From assembly GCF_002410825.1 (NCBI RefSeq), contig NZ_DHOS01000038.1, positions 1 through 54,430 of the forward strand: 54,430 bases of DNA, written 5' to 3'. Under the pieces are notes generated by a model. The model was not told the origin of the DNA, made no database searches, and saw only the letters and a program-made list of their open reading frames with translations. Below, piece by piece: positions 25,559 to 35,702 of this stretch. The position numbers were made by a program, and so were the translations under genes. How positions within the stretch are numbered: the stretch's first letter is position 1; the number at the start of each line of letters is the position of its first letter. This DNA comes from Proteiniphilum sp. UBA5384 (GTDB lineage Bacteria > Bacteroidota > Bacteroidia > Bacteroidales > Dysgonomonadaceae).

Positions 25559-27478
25559 TCAAAGTTCGTTTTGCAACTGTTCCCAGTGGTGCATTGTCTG
25601 GTCTAACCGGGCTTTGGTGTCCAGATATTTTTGCAGTAAACCCATATTTGATGCCCCTTCGGGAGTTGACAATGTTGCTTCCATCTCTGATATCTTTTTT
25701 TCAAGTAGTTCAATTTTATTCTCGGTTTCTTCAATCTGCTTCTCTAACTTACGCTGTTTTCTGTTCAGTTCTTTTTGTTCCTGGTAGGTAAGTTTATTTT
25801 CTGAAGGCTCCTCTTTTTTCTTTTCCTCTTTGGACGGAGAAATTGTGGAAAGCTCCAGTTGTTGGAGGTTCTCCAGCTTTTTCTTGTTTAAAAAATCGTA
25901 AATACCCCCGAGGTGTTCTTTCACTTTTCCGCCGCCGAATTCATAGACCTTGCTGACCAATCCGTTCAGAAAATCCCGGTCGTGCGATACGATAATGGCT
26001 GTACCGTCGAATTCGCTGATTGCTTTTTTCAGTACCTCCTTTGATGCGATGTCGAGGTGGTTGGTCGGTTCATCCAGAATAAGCAGGTTGACCGGTTCGA
26101 GGAGCAAACGGATCATCGCCAGCCGGCTTCGTTCACCACCGGACAATACTTTCACCTTTTTTTCCGAAGCTTCGCCTCCAAACATGAATGCACCCAGAAT
26201 ATCGCGTATTTTTGTGCGGACATCGCCTACAGCCACATAATCGATGGTGTCGAACACCGTTAACTCCTCATCCAGCAATTGCGCCTGGTTCTGGGCGAAA
26301 TAACCGATTTTTACGTTATGTCCCAATTCCAGTTTTCCACCATGATCAATCTCGTGCATGATGCACTTTACGAGAGTAGATTTCCCTTCGCCGTTCTTTC
26401 CCACGAAGGCCACTTTTTCACCCCGCTCTATCGTGAGAGTGACATCGTCAAAGATAAGGTGGCTACCATAATTTTTCGAGACATTCTCCATGATGATGGG
26501 GTAGGAGCCGGAGCGTGGTGCAGGGGAAAATTTCAGGTTGAGCTGCGAGTTATCCACTTCGTCTATCTCAATCCGTTCTATTTTCTCCAATTGCTTGATG
26601 CGCGATTGTACCTGGTTTGATTTGGTTGCTTTGTAGCGGAATCGTTCTATAAATTCTTCGGTATCCTTGATTTGCTTTTGTTGATTTTCATAGGCCCTTT
26701 GCTGTTGTTCCCGCCTCTCCTGCCGCAGTTCCAGATATTTGGAGTAGTTTACCTTATAGTCGTGGGCATTACCCAATACAATTTCAATGGTACGGTTGGT
26801 TACCGCGTCCAGAAAAGCACGGTCGTGCGATACCAGCATCACGGCATTAGAATGGGTGGTAAGAAAATACTCCAACCATTGGATCGACTCTATATCAAGA
26901 TGGTTAGTCGGTTCGTCGAGTAGCAGAACATCCGGTGCCTGCAATAATATCTTTGCCAGTTCTATACGCATACGCCAGCCACCGCTGAATTCACGAGTCG
27001 GACGGTCGAAGTCGCTGCGCAGAAATCCCAAACCCATTAATGTTTTCTCTACTTCGGCTTCAAAATTATGGATTCCCGACATTTGTAACAGCTCCTGCAG
27101 GTCGGTCGCCCGTTCAATCACGGCCTGGTAGGCCTCTGATTCATAATCCGTACGCTCTGCCATTTGAGAATGAAGTGCTTCCAATTCTTTTCCCATCTTT
27201 TGAAGATGATCGAATGCAAGTGTGGCCTCCTCGCGTACAGTATGGTTGTCACTCAATTTCATCTGCTGGGGTAGGTACCCGATGGAGATACTTTTGGATA
27301 GGGATACCACCCCTGAGGTAGGCTGTTGCAGGCCTGCCATAATCTTCAGCAGAGTGGATTTTCCCGCGCCGTTTTTACCGGCGAGGGCAACCCGTTCGTT
27401 TCTGTTCAGCACGAATGATATCCGGTCGAGCAATGTGAAACCGCCAAACTCAACGGTTACGTTCTCTATATTGAGCAT
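25559..27478 (-). CDS. ABC-F family ATPase
   Basis: 639 aa, with two ABC domains in one chain and no membrane segments. Walker A motifs GKNGAGKST (about 35-43) and GKNGEGKST; signatures FSGGWRMR and LSGGERSR; both DEPTNHLD Walker B loops. Between them is the long charged linker of ABC-F proteins, and the C-terminus is a coiled coil (about 550-639), as in Uup and YdiF types. These proteins bind the ribosome E site and relieve stalled or drug-bound translation. Housekeeping member; drug resistance is not implied. Confidence 0.9.
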   Translation of the reverse strand: MLNIENVTVEFGGFTLLDRISFVLNRNERVALAGKNGAGKSTLLKIMAGLQQPTSGVVSLSKSISIGYLPQQMKLSDNHTVREEATLAFDHLQKMGKELEALHSQMAERTDYESEAYQAVIERATDLQELLQMSGIHNFEAEVEKTLMGLGFLRSDFDRPTREFSGGWRMRIELAKILLQAPDVLLLDEPTNHLDIESIQWLEYFLTTHSNAVMLVSHDRAFLDAVTNRTIEIVLGNAHDYKVNYSKYLELRQERREQQQRAYENQQKQIKDTEEFIERFRYKATKSNQVQSRIKQLEKIERIEIDEVDNSQLNLKFSPAPRSGSYPIIMENVSKNYGSHLIFDDVTLTIERGEKVAFVGKNGEGKSTLVKCIMHEIDHGGKLELGHNVKIGYFAQNQAQLLDEELTVFDTIDYVAVGDVRTKIRDILGAFMFGGEASEKKVKVLSGGERSRLAMIRLLLEPVNLLILDEPTNHLDIASKEVLKKAISEFDGTAIIVSHDRDFLNGLVSKVYEFGGGKVKEHLGGIYDFLNKKKLENLQQLELSTISPSKEEKKKEEPSENKLTYQEQKELNRKQRKLEKQIEETENKIELLEKKISEMEATLSTPEGASNMGLLQKYLDTKARLDQTMHHWEQLQNEL

Positions 27479-27544
27479 TTAATTGTTATTTGCTGGATAT
27501 TCCTTTTAGTAGTCACACTCCCTCTCAAGGAAACATGTGAGAGT

Positions 27545-28906
27545 TCAATTATTTATTTCATTAATGATCTCCTGGAGGGTAACCGCCTTTTGCTCTCCGG
27601 TCTCCATATTCTTCAATGTGATCTTTCCCTCCTTTATTTCGTTTTCACCTACGATGGCCACGAAGGGGATACGATTACTGTCGGCATATGACATCTGCTT
27701 CTTCATCTTGGTTGGGTCGGGATAAAGTTCACAGCGAATGCCGGTACTTCTCAGTTGTTGCATTAACGGAAGAAGGTAAGTGGTTTCTGTTTCACCGAAA
27801 TTGACGAACAGCAGGTCGGTAGCATGTACGAAATCTTTCGGAAAAAGATTGAGTTGGTTCAGTACGTCATAAATCCGGTCTGCGCCGAACGAGATTCCCA
27901 CACCGGAAACACCGGGTAGCCCAAAGATGCCGGTCAGGTTATCATACCTTCCACCGCCGGTGATACTTCCAATTTCCGCATCGAGCGCCTTCACTTCAAT
28001 GATAGCACCAGTGTAATAGTTGAGTCCCCGTGCCAATGTAAGGTCGAGAGTCAACTCATTTTCCAGTGAAAGCAAATCTGTCTTATCGAAAATATATTCG
28101 AGTTCTTCCACCCCTTTCAACCCGGTGGGAGAGGATACCAGCACCTCTTTCAGCGTTTCGAGTTTTTCACGAATGGAACCACTGAGCCGGAGAATTGGTT
28201 GTAGCATTTCTATCGCGTCTGGAGTAACTCCTTTCGATGCCAGTTCTTCATTTACTTTCTCCGTGCCGATCTTATCGAGTTTATCGATGGCGACGGTGAT
28301 GTCGGTGATCTTGTCGGCTTCTCCGATGATTTCGGCAATACCGGCAAGAATCTTACGGTTGTTCAGTTTTACTGACACACGGATGCCGAACCGGCTGAAA
28401 ACTTCGTCGATGATCTGGATCAGTTCCACCTCGTTGAGCAGAGAGTCGGATCCCACGATATCAGCATCACACTGAAAAAATTCGCGGTAACGTCCTTTTT
28501 GTGGACGGTCGGCTCGCCATACCGGTTGTATCTGGTAGCGTTTGAAAGGAAAGGTGATGTCGTTGCGGTGCATCACCACATACCGGGCGAACGGCACGGT
28601 AAGATCATACCTTAATCCTTTTTCAGAAATCTTATTGGCGGTCTTCACTGAATTTCCTTCAGCGATATCCTCCGCACTCATGTCTCCTAAGAAATGACCG
28701 GAATTGAGTATCTTGAAGAGTAGTTTATCTCCCTCTTCGCCATATTTTCCCATTAGTGTGGAGAGATTTTCCATTGCCGGCGTTTCAATCTGTCTAAAGC
28801 CGTATAGACGGTAAACTTCTTTGATAGTATTGAAAATATAATTCCTTTTCGCTGTCTCTTCGGGCGAAAAATCTCTGGTCCCTTTTGGAATGGAAGGCTT
28901 TTGCAT
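27545..28906 (-). CDS. hisS: Histidyl-tRNA synthetase
   Basis: 453 aa from the ATG at 28906 (MQKPSIPKGTRDFSPEE). Class II motif 2 (PVWRADRPQKGRYREF), the His-A loop LARGLNYYTGAI, GGGRYDNL, motif 3 (GVGISFGADRI) and the C-terminal anticodon-binding domain are all present. It charges tRNA-His in the cytoplasm. A TATCTTTG -7 box lies on the minus strand at 28934-28941, so hisS has its own promoter. Confidence 0.95.
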   Translation of the reverse strand: MQKPSIPKGTRDFSPEETAKRNYIFNTIKEVYRLYGFRQIETPAMENLSTLMGKYGEEGDKLLFKILNSGHFLGDMSAEDIAEGNSVKTANKISEKGLRYDLTVPFARYVVMHRNDITFPFKRYQIQPVWRADRPQKGRYREFFQCDADIVGSDSLLNEVELIQIIDEVFSRFGIRVSVKLNNRKILAGIAEIIGEADKITDITVAIDKLDKIGTEKVNEELASKGVTPDAIEMLQPILRLSGSIREKLETLKEVLVSSPTGLKGVEELEYIFDKTDLLSLENELTLDLTLARGLNYYTGAIIEVKALDAEIGSITGGGRYDNLTGIFGLPGVSGVGISFGADRIYDVLNQLNLFPKDFVHATDLLFVNFGETETTYLLPLMQQLRSTGIRCELYPDPTKMKKQMSYADSNRIPFVAIVGENEIKEGKITLKNMETGEQKAVTLQEIINEINN

Positions 28907-28963
28907 TGTTCTATTGATCTTTATTTTGAGGTGCAAAGATAATGATTTTCCACCTTTATCTCT

Positions 28964-30376
28964 CTACAAAAGGTTGCTTGCCAGTTCCGACAACTCACTT
29001 CGTTCCCCCTTTACCAGGTTCACATGTCCGAACAGGTTTTGACCCCGCATCTTGTCGATCATATAGGCGAGTCCGTTCGACTGGGTGTCGAGATAAGGCG
29101 AATCGATTTGTTGCAGGTCGCCTGTAAAAACCATTTTGGTACCTTCTCCGGAACGGGTAATAATTGTTTTTATTTCATGCGGAGTGAGGTTCTGGGCTTC
29201 ATCGATAATACAGAAGGTACCTGTAAGGCTTCGCCCACGGATAAAAGCCAGTGCTTCTATTTCCAATTGTCCTGATTTCTGCATCTCGTCGATCAGCCTG
29301 AGGTCAGGGTTATTTTGCCCAAGATTTGATTTGATCACATTCAGGTTATCAAACAGAGGCTGCATGTAGGGTGCCACCTTTTGTTTCTCGTCCCCCGGAA
29401 GATACCCCAGATCTTTATTCGATAGGGAAACAATGGGACGAGCCAACAGTATCTGGCTGTATATTTTATTTTGTTTCAGGGCGGAAGCCAGTGCCAGCAA
29501 CGTTTTTCCCGTACCCGCTTTTCCGGTAAGCCCTACCAGCTTCACATCCGGATCATTAAGAATCTCGAAAGCAAATGCTTGCTCCGCATTGCGGGGCTGG
29601 ATACCAAAATTCGACTCTTTCTCGATCTTTTTTATTTTTTGCGTAAAAGGATTGAAGCGTACCAATATGCTGTTCCTTTCGCTCTTAAGGATAAAACAAC
29701 GGTTGGGATCGATTTGATCTTCGAAGTTAAACTCATCGATATCCACTCCACCTGCTTGCGCATATATCTTGTCGATGAGATCGGGATTGATACCCCCGAT
29801 CACCTCCTCACCTTGTGAGAAGATATCCACATTTGTCACTTTATCGTTGATATAGTCTTCTGCGAGCATTCCCAGGGAGCGCGCTTTCATCCGGAGGTTG
29901 ATGTCTTTCGATACGAGAATAGTCTTCATCTCCGGATGTTTTTCACCTACTTCCGATACTACAGTAAGAATACGGTTGTCGGGTGTTTTTTCAGGAAACG
30001 CATCAATGATTTTCCTGTTATCTCTTGAACCGTTTACAAGATAGAGCTTCCCTCTGCCTACACCCATATCGGCGCCATTGGTGAACAAGTCGTCGTCGGT
30101 AATCAAATCCAACTCACGCACAAAAGCGCGGGCATTGAAATTGATTTGGTCGCTCCCTTTCTTAAATTTGTCCAACTCTTCCAATACGATGAAAGGAATA
30201 TAGACATCGTTTTCCTCAAAATTATCGAGGCAATTGAAATCGTGCAGGATCACATTCGTGTCAAGAATGAAGTTTTTCTTCACACTCGCGCGGCTCATCT
30301 TGGTATTGGTTTTACTTTTACCTGTAGTGGCTGTAGTTTTTGTTTTGCCACTGGTTTTATTCTCAGCTGTTGCCAT
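28964..30376 (-). CDS. PIN-PhoH family ATPase/nuclease
   Basis: 470 aa. After a Lys/Thr-rich tail of about 33 residues comes a PIN domain (FILDTNVILHDF with Asp39, then VLEELDKFKKG). A PhoH-type ATPase follows (Walker A GKAGTGKT near residue 285, then IDEAQNLTPHE). The YlaK/PhoH2 type couples RNA unwinding to cleavage by the PIN domain. It ends 57 bases before hisS begins on the same strand. Confidence 0.9.
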   Translation of the reverse strand: MATAENKTSGKTKTTATTGKSKTNTKMSRASVKKNFILDTNVILHDFNCLDNFEENDVYIPFIVLEELDKFKKGSDQINFNARAFVRELDLITDDDLFTNGADMGVGRGKLYLVNGSRDNRKIIDAFPEKTPDNRILTVVSEVGEKHPEMKTILVSKDINLRMKARSLGMLAEDYINDKVTNVDIFSQGEEVIGGINPDLIDKIYAQAGGVDIDEFNFEDQIDPNRCFILKSERNSILVRFNPFTQKIKKIEKESNFGIQPRNAEQAFAFEILNDPDVKLVGLTGKAGTGKTLLALASALKQNKIYSQILLARPIVSLSNKDLGYLPGDEKQKVAPYMQPLFDNLNVIKSNLGQNNPDLRLIDEMQKSGQLEIEALAFIRGRSLTGTFCIIDEAQNLTPHEIKTIITRSGEGTKMVFTGDLQQIDSPYLDTQSNGLAYMIDKMRGQNLFGHVNLVKGERSELSELASNLL

Positions 30377-30480
30377 ATTTTTCTAATTTAACTATGTGTA
30401 ATCGTATTCCGTTCTTGGATTGTTGCTATCTGTTGTAATAAAAAACACAATTGGATGAAGATTGTTTTACCCGATATGAT

Positions 30481-30513
30481 TTTTGCTTGGCAGGAACAAA
30501 AAAATTACCTTTG
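30481..30513 (+). promoter_or_regulatory. Promoter upstream of the M3 peptidase gene
   Basis: TTTG (30481-30484), 21-base spacer, TACCTTTG (30506-30513). The implied leader is about 130 bases, longer than usual. The remainder of 30377-30650 holds no gene. Confidence 0.6.
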
Positions 30514-30650
30514 TTGAATTTTTATTTTTTCTTAATTTCATTCAATTTATCCGGAGTACATCTTATCGGGTTACAAATGTAGTGAAAGCCGGGAAAAAAG
30601 CCAAGCTTGCTCAAACTTTTCTAAGACAACTCCTGTAATCTATAAATATA

Positions 30651-32753
30651 ATGAACTTTATGAATAAAATTTTATTAATAATTAGCTGTATAATGATAAT
30701 GATGACTGCATGTGAAAAAGAGAATCCTTTTTCAAAACCTTTTGCAACGCCCTATGGGACGGCTCCATTCGATCTGATCAGGATAGAACACTATGAACCG
30801 GCCTTTAAGAAAGCGATGGAAATACATCAATCGGAAATCAATGCGATTGTGGCTAACCCGCAGGCCCCCACCTTTAGCAACACGATTGAAGCAATAGAGT
30901 ATTCAGGAGAAATGCTGACCAGGGTGAGCAGTGTCTTCTTCAATCTGCTGAGTGCCGAAAGTAATGACGAGATGATGGAAATATCGCAGCGGTTGAGTCC
31001 TGAGTTATCGGAACATTCTAACAATATCAATCTGAATGAAGCGCTTTTCGCACGTGTAAAAGCGGTATACGATATCCGACATTCATCGGGCCTTACACCG
31101 GAGCAGGTGAGGTTAACGGAGAAATATTATGAAAACTTTGAAAATAGCGGCGCTACTTTATCCCCCGAAGGAAAAGAAAAATACCGTGAATTGTCGATGA
31201 AACTGAACAAGGCGACTCTCGCATTTGGGCAAAATAATTTGAAAGAGGCCAATACCTTTGAAATGCTACTTGCCGATAGGGCCGATTTGGCTGGGTTGCC
31301 GGAAAGCCTTATCGATGCTGCCGCAGCCAAAGCGAAGTTGAAAGGGAAAGAAGGGTGGCTGGTAGACCTCTCAGCACCCAGCTATACCGGTTTTATGAAA
31401 TACTCTTCCCGACGCGATCTGAGAGAGAAACTTTACAGGTCATATAATAAAAAAGGTATGACAGGAGGTGAATTCGACAATCAGGGAAATGTACAGAAGA
31501 TTGTCAATCTTCGTCTGGAAATTGCTCGTCTATTGGGTTATAAGAATTATTCCGAATATTCATTAAAGAATAGTATGGCCGGGAATGAAACAGCAGTTTT
31601 CGGATTACTCGACAAGTTGGCTGAATCATTTGGCCCGGCAGCCCGTCGGGAAGTAAAAGATGTAGCATCGTTTGCTTCTCAAATGGAAGGAGGAGGGTTT
31701 GATTTGCAGCCATGGGATTGGAATTATTATGCCGAAAAGATGAAAGATAGCCTTTTCGATCTGAATGACGAGATGACGCGTCCTTATTTTGAACTGGAAA
31801 ATGTGAAGAGAGGTGTTTTCGGACTGGCGACCGATTTATATGGTATGCAATTCAGGAAAAATACCGATATTCAGGTATATCATCCTGAAGTGGAAGCCTA
31901 TGAAGTGCTGGGCGAGGATGGAGATTTTCTCGCTGTCCTATATACTGATTTTCATCCTCGTGACGGGAAACGTTCGGGAGCTTGGATGACCTCTTACAAG
32001 GAACAATATATAAGGGACGGTAAAGATAGTCGTCCCCATGTCTCCATTGTGATGAATTTCACCCGTTCTACCGAAACCAAACCGGCATTACTTACTTTTG
32101 ACGAGGTCGAAACCTTCCTGCACGAGTTTGGTCATGCATTGCACGGTATGTTGGCAGAAAGTAATTATGCAACACTCTCAGGCACCAATGTATACCGTGA
32201 TTTTGTGGAGTTACCTTCACAAATAATGGAGAACTGGTTGATAGAGAAGGAATATCTCGATAAATTCGCTTTCCATTATCAAACGGGTGAAAAGATGCCG
32301 GACGGGTTGCTGCAGAAGATTGTGGACGCTTCCAATTATAATACCGGTTATCTAACCTTGCGCCAGCTTTCATTTGGGTATCTCGACATGGCCTGGCATT
32401 CTTTAGAGACACCGTTTGAAGGCGATGTTCGTACGTTTGAACAAGAGGCGATGGGACGTGTGCAACTTCTGCCGGTAGTGGTAGAAACCAGTCTGTCAAC
32501 CTCCTTCGGACATATTTTCTCCGGAGGATATGCTGCCGGTTATTATAGTTATAAATGGTCGGAAGTGATGGATGCTGATGCATTCTCTGTTTTTAAGAAG
32601 AATGGGATTTTTGATAAAAAGACAGCCCATTTATTCAGAACCAATATTTTAGAAAGGGGAAACACCGAAGACCCCATGATTCTCTATAAACGCTTTCGTG
32701 GGCAGGAACCCAGTGTGGAAGCCTTACTCAAGAGAAGTGGCATCGATAATTAA
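30651..32753 (+). CDS. M3-family peptidyl-dipeptidase (Dcp-like lipoprotein)
   Basis: 700 aa zinc metallopeptidase. The HEFGH motif is at H491-E492 and H495, with the downstream Glu in the helix near NWLIEKEYL. The N-terminus is a lipoprotein signal (lipobox MTAC), so it sits in the periplasm or outer membrane and not the cytoplasm. M3 enzymes trim dipeptides or cut short peptides, and length and order fit Dcp. The Met at codon 4 is an alternative start. Single gene. Confidence 0.88.
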   Translation: MNFMNKILLIISCIMIMMTACEKENPFSKPFATPYGTAPFDLIRIEHYEPAFKKAMEIHQSEINAIVANPQAPTFSNTIEAIEYSGEMLTRVSSVFFNLLSAESNDEMMEISQRLSPELSEHSNNINLNEALFARVKAVYDIRHSSGLTPEQVRLTEKYYENFENSGATLSPEGKEKYRELSMKLNKATLAFGQNNLKEANTFEMLLADRADLAGLPESLIDAAAAKAKLKGKEGWLVDLSAPSYTGFMKYSSRRDLREKLYRSYNKKGMTGGEFDNQGNVQKIVNLRLEIARLLGYKNYSEYSLKNSMAGNETAVFGLLDKLAESFGPAARREVKDVASFASQMEGGGFDLQPWDWNYYAEKMKDSLFDLNDEMTRPYFELENVKRGVFGLATDLYGMQFRKNTDIQVYHPEVEAYEVLGEDGDFLAVLYTDFHPRDGKRSGAWMTSYKEQYIRDGKDSRPHVSIVMNFTRSTETKPALLTFDEVETFLHEFGHALHGMLAESNYATLSGTNVYRDFVELPSQIMENWLIEKEYLDKFAFHYQTGEKMPDGLLQKIVDASNYNTGYLTLRQLSFGYLDMAWHSLETPFEGDVRTFEQEAMGRVQLLPVVVETSLSTSFGHIFSGGYAAGYYSYKWSEVMDADAFSVFKKNGIFDKKTAHLFRTNILERGNTEDPMILYKRFRGQEPSVEALLKRSGIDN

Positions 32754-32795
32754 TATATTGGCTTATATTTTTTTTGTAAATTTATCGCCAAATTG

Positions 32796-32826
32796 TTTTG
32801 CTTCAATAATATTATCTCTATCTTTG
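32796..32826 (+). promoter_or_regulatory. Promoter of the RRM protein gene
   Basis: TTTTG (32796-32800), an 18-base spacer and TATCTTTG (32819-32826). The leader to the ATG at 32959 is about 125 bases, T-rich near its end, as is often seen for cold-induced or self-regulated RNA-binding proteins. Confidence 0.6.
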
Positions 32827-32958
32827 CCGTGCATTAGTATTTTTTTAGCGGCGTTATTTAGTTTCTTCACACCTTAATGTTAAGTGATTTCCTAACTCCT
32901 CCTTACTGAAAGGACTTCTGCACAAAATTTATTTATTTTTTTATTTTAATTTTTTTAC

Positions 32959-33276
32959 ATGAACATTTTTGTAGCTGGCTTAAGTTATCAGATTACGGAT
33001 GCCGATTTAAAAGAACTGTTTGAAGAATACGGAGAAGTTTCTTCTGCAAAGATTATTACTGACCGTGAGACCCGCCGTTCAAAAGGTTATGGTTTCGTAG
33101 AAATGTCCAACGAAGGTGATGGACAACGCGCCATTGAAGAGCTCAACGATGCTGAATATGACGGACGTACATTGTCTGTCTCTGTAGCTCGCCCTCGTGC
33201 AGAGGGAGATCGCCCAAGGTATAATAACAACCGTGGAGGTGGTTATGGAAACCGCGACAGGAACAATAGGTATTGA
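32959..33276 (+). CDS. RRM-type RNA-binding protein
   Basis: 105 aa. One RRM fold: RNP2 is IFVAGL at residues 3-8, RNP1 is KGYGFVEM, and the tail is Gly/Arg/Asn-rich (NNNRGGGYGNRDRNNRY). Bacteroidota carry several such small proteins, which bind single-stranded RNA and act as post-transcriptional regulators. Well isolated, with its own promoter and terminator. Confidence 0.92.
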   Translation: MNIFVAGLSYQITDADLKELFEEYGEVSSAKIITDRETRRSKGYGFVEMSNEGDGQRAIEELNDAEYDGRTLSVSVARPRAEGDRPRYNNNRGGGYGNRDRNNRY

Positions 33277-33295
33277 TCTTTTATTAGATTTAGAA

Positions 33296-33324
33296 AAACT
33301 GCATCACATCGATGCAGTTTTTTT
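33296..33324 (+). terminator. Rho-independent terminator of the RRM gene
   Basis: AAACTGCATC and GATGCAGTTT form a perfect 10-bp stem with a 5-base loop, followed by T residues. Confidence 0.9.
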
Positions 33325-33456
33325 ATGCCCTTTCGGTCCGGCAGGTATAAATTTATTATCTTTACGCCTCTAAATAATCAAGCTAAATTCAATGTGCAAA
33401 ATTGCACTTGTTTGCATTTTGCCATAGCAACAAATAATTTCGCCCTTATTCCTATT

Positions 33457-34155
33457 ATGAGTACGCTGATTACAATTGAAACTTCCACTCCGGTTTGTTC
33501 CTGTGCGCTTTCACGTGATGGAGAGATATTGATCAATAAAGAGAATTATGAAGGTCGGTCGCATGCCAGCCTGGTCGGTTTGTTTGTCAGTGAAATCATG
33601 GAATATGTCAGGAAACAGCATATTCAAGTGGATGCTATTGCTGTCAGTCGGGGCCCCGGTTCTTATACCGGACTTCGTATAGGTGTATCGGAAGCAAAGG
33701 GGCTGAGCTATGGTTTGGATATTCCGTTAATCGCCATTTCCACAGCACATGTCATGGCTTCCATGATGAAGGAAAAAGCGGATGAGAATACTTTGCTTTG
33801 TCCCATGATTGATGCACGGAGAATGGAAGTATATGCCACTTTTTTTGACAAATCACTCAAGGTGATTCGTACAACATCGGCCGATATTGTGGAAAGAGGT
33901 AGCTATAACGACATGCTTGATAAACAGCAGATTATTTTTTTTGGAAACGGAGCAGAAAAATGCCGCTCCGTGATCACACATCCCAATGCACTTTTTTTTG
34001 ATGGAATTTATCCGTTGGCTTCGGCAATGGTCCCATTAGCTGAAACATCCTTTACTGAAAAATCATTTGTTGATGTGGCTTATTTTGAACCTTTTTATCT
34101 CAAAGAATTTGTGGCTACCATACCCAGGAATAAGGTGATTAATGTCAAAAGTTAG
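33457..34155 (+). CDS. tsaB: tRNA threonylcarbamoyladenosine biosynthesis protein TsaB
   Basis: 232 aa from the ATG at 33457 (MSTLITIETST); the longer frame upstream lacks family sequence. The ASKHA-fold opening, HASLVG and AVSRGPGSYTGLRIGVSEAKGLS are diagnostic. TsaB partners TsaD and TsaE in adding threonylcarbamoyl to A37 of ANN-reading tRNAs; it lacks the metal-binding His pair of TsaD, as expected. Confidence 0.93.
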   Translation: MSTLITIETSTPVCSCALSRDGEILINKENYEGRSHASLVGLFVSEIMEYVRKQHIQVDAIAVSRGPGSYTGLRIGVSEAKGLSYGLDIPLIAISTAHVMASMMKEKADENTLLCPMIDARRMEVYATFFDKSLKVIRTTSADIVERGSYNDMLDKQQIIFFGNGAEKCRSVITHPNALFFDGIYPLASAMVPLAETSFTEKSFVDVAYFEPFYLKEFVATIPRNKVINVKS

Positions 34156-34158
34156 TCG

Positions 34159-34180
34159 TTTTATCTTGAGTTAGATAAAA
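34159..34180. terminator. Hairpin between convergent tsaB and pdxH
   Basis: TTTTATC (34159-34165) pairs with GATAAAA (34174-34180) over an 8-base loop. It is flanked by T-rich sequence on both strands and could serve both genes. Confidence 0.5.
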
Positions 34181-34200
34181 TCCTTTATGCATTCAGGATT

Positions 34201-34839
34201 TCAGGGAGCCAACCGTACTATTTCCCAGTCCATATCAATCTTATAGTATGCTATACGGTCGTGCATCCGATTGGGCCGTCCCTGCCAGAACTCTATCATT
34301 GTCGGTCGAATCAGAAAACCACCCCAATGAGGGGGACGTGGTATATCGCTGCCTTCGAACTGAGTGGCATATTCTTCCTCCATCTTTTTCAGTTCTTCAC
34401 GGCTTTTTACCACTTTGCTCTGGGGAGATGCCCATGCACCTATCTTGGCATCATCGGGACGTACGTTGAAATAAGTATCCGACTCTTTGTCCTCCACCTT
34501 CTCCACAGTGCCTTCAATCCTCACTTGCCGCTCTATCTCATGCCAGTCGAAAACGACTGCCGTGAACGGGTTCGCAAGCAATTCACGTCCTTTTCGACTC
34601 ATGTAATTAGTATAAAAAACAAATCCTTGGTCATTCAATTCTTTTAAAAGTACCACACGGGCAGAAGGTTTCCCGCTCACAGTTGTGGTTGCGACGACCA
34701 TGGCGTTGGGTTCCGATAATCCGGAAGCAATGGCTGCATCCATCCATAATTTAAACTGATCTAAAGGATTCAGTGCTACTTCCGTTTCATCCAGGCTCCC
34801 TTCCCTGTATTCCTGTCTCATTCTACTTAAATCTTTCAT
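34201..34839 (-). CDS. pdxH: Pyridoxamine 5'-phosphate oxidase
   Basis: 212 aa, full length. FMN-binding features include PNAMVVATTTVSGKPSARVVLLK and FYTNYMSRKGREL. The end GRPNRMHDRIAYYKIDMDWEIVRLAP is the classic PNPOx C-terminus. It makes pyridoxal phosphate from PNP or PMP. A TACTTTTG -7 box on the minus strand (34866-34873) provides its promoter. Confidence 0.95.
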   Translation of the reverse strand: MKDLSRMRQEYREGSLDETEVALNPLDQFKLWMDAAIASGLSEPNAMVVATTTVSGKPSARVVLLKELNDQGFVFYTNYMSRKGRELLANPFTAVVFDWHEIERQVRIEGTVEKVEDKESDTYFNVRPDDAKIGAWASPQSKVVKSREELKKMEEEYATQFEGSDIPRPPHWGGFLIRPTMIEFWQGRPNRMHDRIAYYKIDMDWEIVRLAP

Positions 34840-34944
34840 TTGCTGTAATTTTTATTTGCTGTTTGCAAAAGTAAATGATTTTCTCTAAATAGTTATGCAT
34901 TTTTCTTATCTTCGCACATTGATTATGTGTGGCAAACGAATTAG

Positions 34945-35601
34945 ATGATAAAAGCAGAAAAAATTTTCAAGCGCTTCGGCGCGCTTCAGGTATTGAAAGG
35001 GATTGATCTGGAAGTGAAGAAAGGAGAGATAGTCTCTATTGTAGGTCCAAGTGGCGCCGGTAAGACTACCTTGTTAATGATTATGGGCACATTGGAAAAG
35101 GCGGACTCGGGGAAGATTTATATCGATAACCAAGAGTTGAGCTTACTGAATGAGAAGAAATTATCTGATTTCCGTAACCGGAATATCGGTTTTGTTTTTC
35201 AGTTTCACCAACTGTTGCCTGAATTTACTGCACTCGAAAATGTGATGATTCCGGCATTGATAGGACGTACAAGACATGCCGAAGCAGAGTCGAAAGCTCA
35301 GGAATTGCTCCACATGATGGGTCTCTCGGAGCGTATCTCCCATAAACCGGCAGAATTATCGGGTGGTGAAAAACAACGTGTCGCAGTAGCCCGTGCATTA
35401 ATCAACGATCCATTGGTGGTATTTGCCGATGAACCATCGGGAAGCCTCGATTCCGATAATAAGGAAGAGCTTCACAAGCTTTTTTTCGAGTTGAGGGATA
35501 AGCTGAACCAGACTTTTATCATCGTCACCCATGACGAACAGTTGGCATCGATTACCGACCGGACTATCCATATGATAGACGGGCAAATCATGGAGCAATA
35601 A
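34945..35601 (+). CDS. lolD: LolD-type ABC transporter ATP-binding protein
   Basis: 218 aa. Walker A GPSGAGKT (34-41), Q-loop in FVFQFHQLLPEFTALENV, signature LSGGEKQR (138-145), Walker B VVFADEP (158-164). The QFHQLLPEF Q-loop is typical of LolD, which powers release of lipoproteins from the inner membrane for transfer to the outer membrane. The LolC/E partner is not adjacent, as is usual in this phylum. MacB-type use is a less likely alternative. Confidence 0.8.
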   Translation: MIKAEKIFKRFGALQVLKGIDLEVKKGEIVSIVGPSGAGKTTLLMIMGTLEKADSGKIYIDNQELSLLNEKKLSDFRNRNIGFVFQFHQLLPEFTALENVMIPALIGRTRHAEAESKAQELLHMMGLSERISHKPAELSGGEKQRVAVARALINDPLVVFADEPSGSLDSDNKEELHKLFFELRDKLNQTFIIVTHDEQLASITDRTIHMIDGQIMEQ

Positions 35602-35702
35602 TATATAGAAACAAGATGCAAGGCTTCGTAGACTAAGAAATTGAAAGTTAAGACAGTTGTGTTTTATTGCTATTAGATTACTCGGAGCAAAAAAATAATC
35701 AT

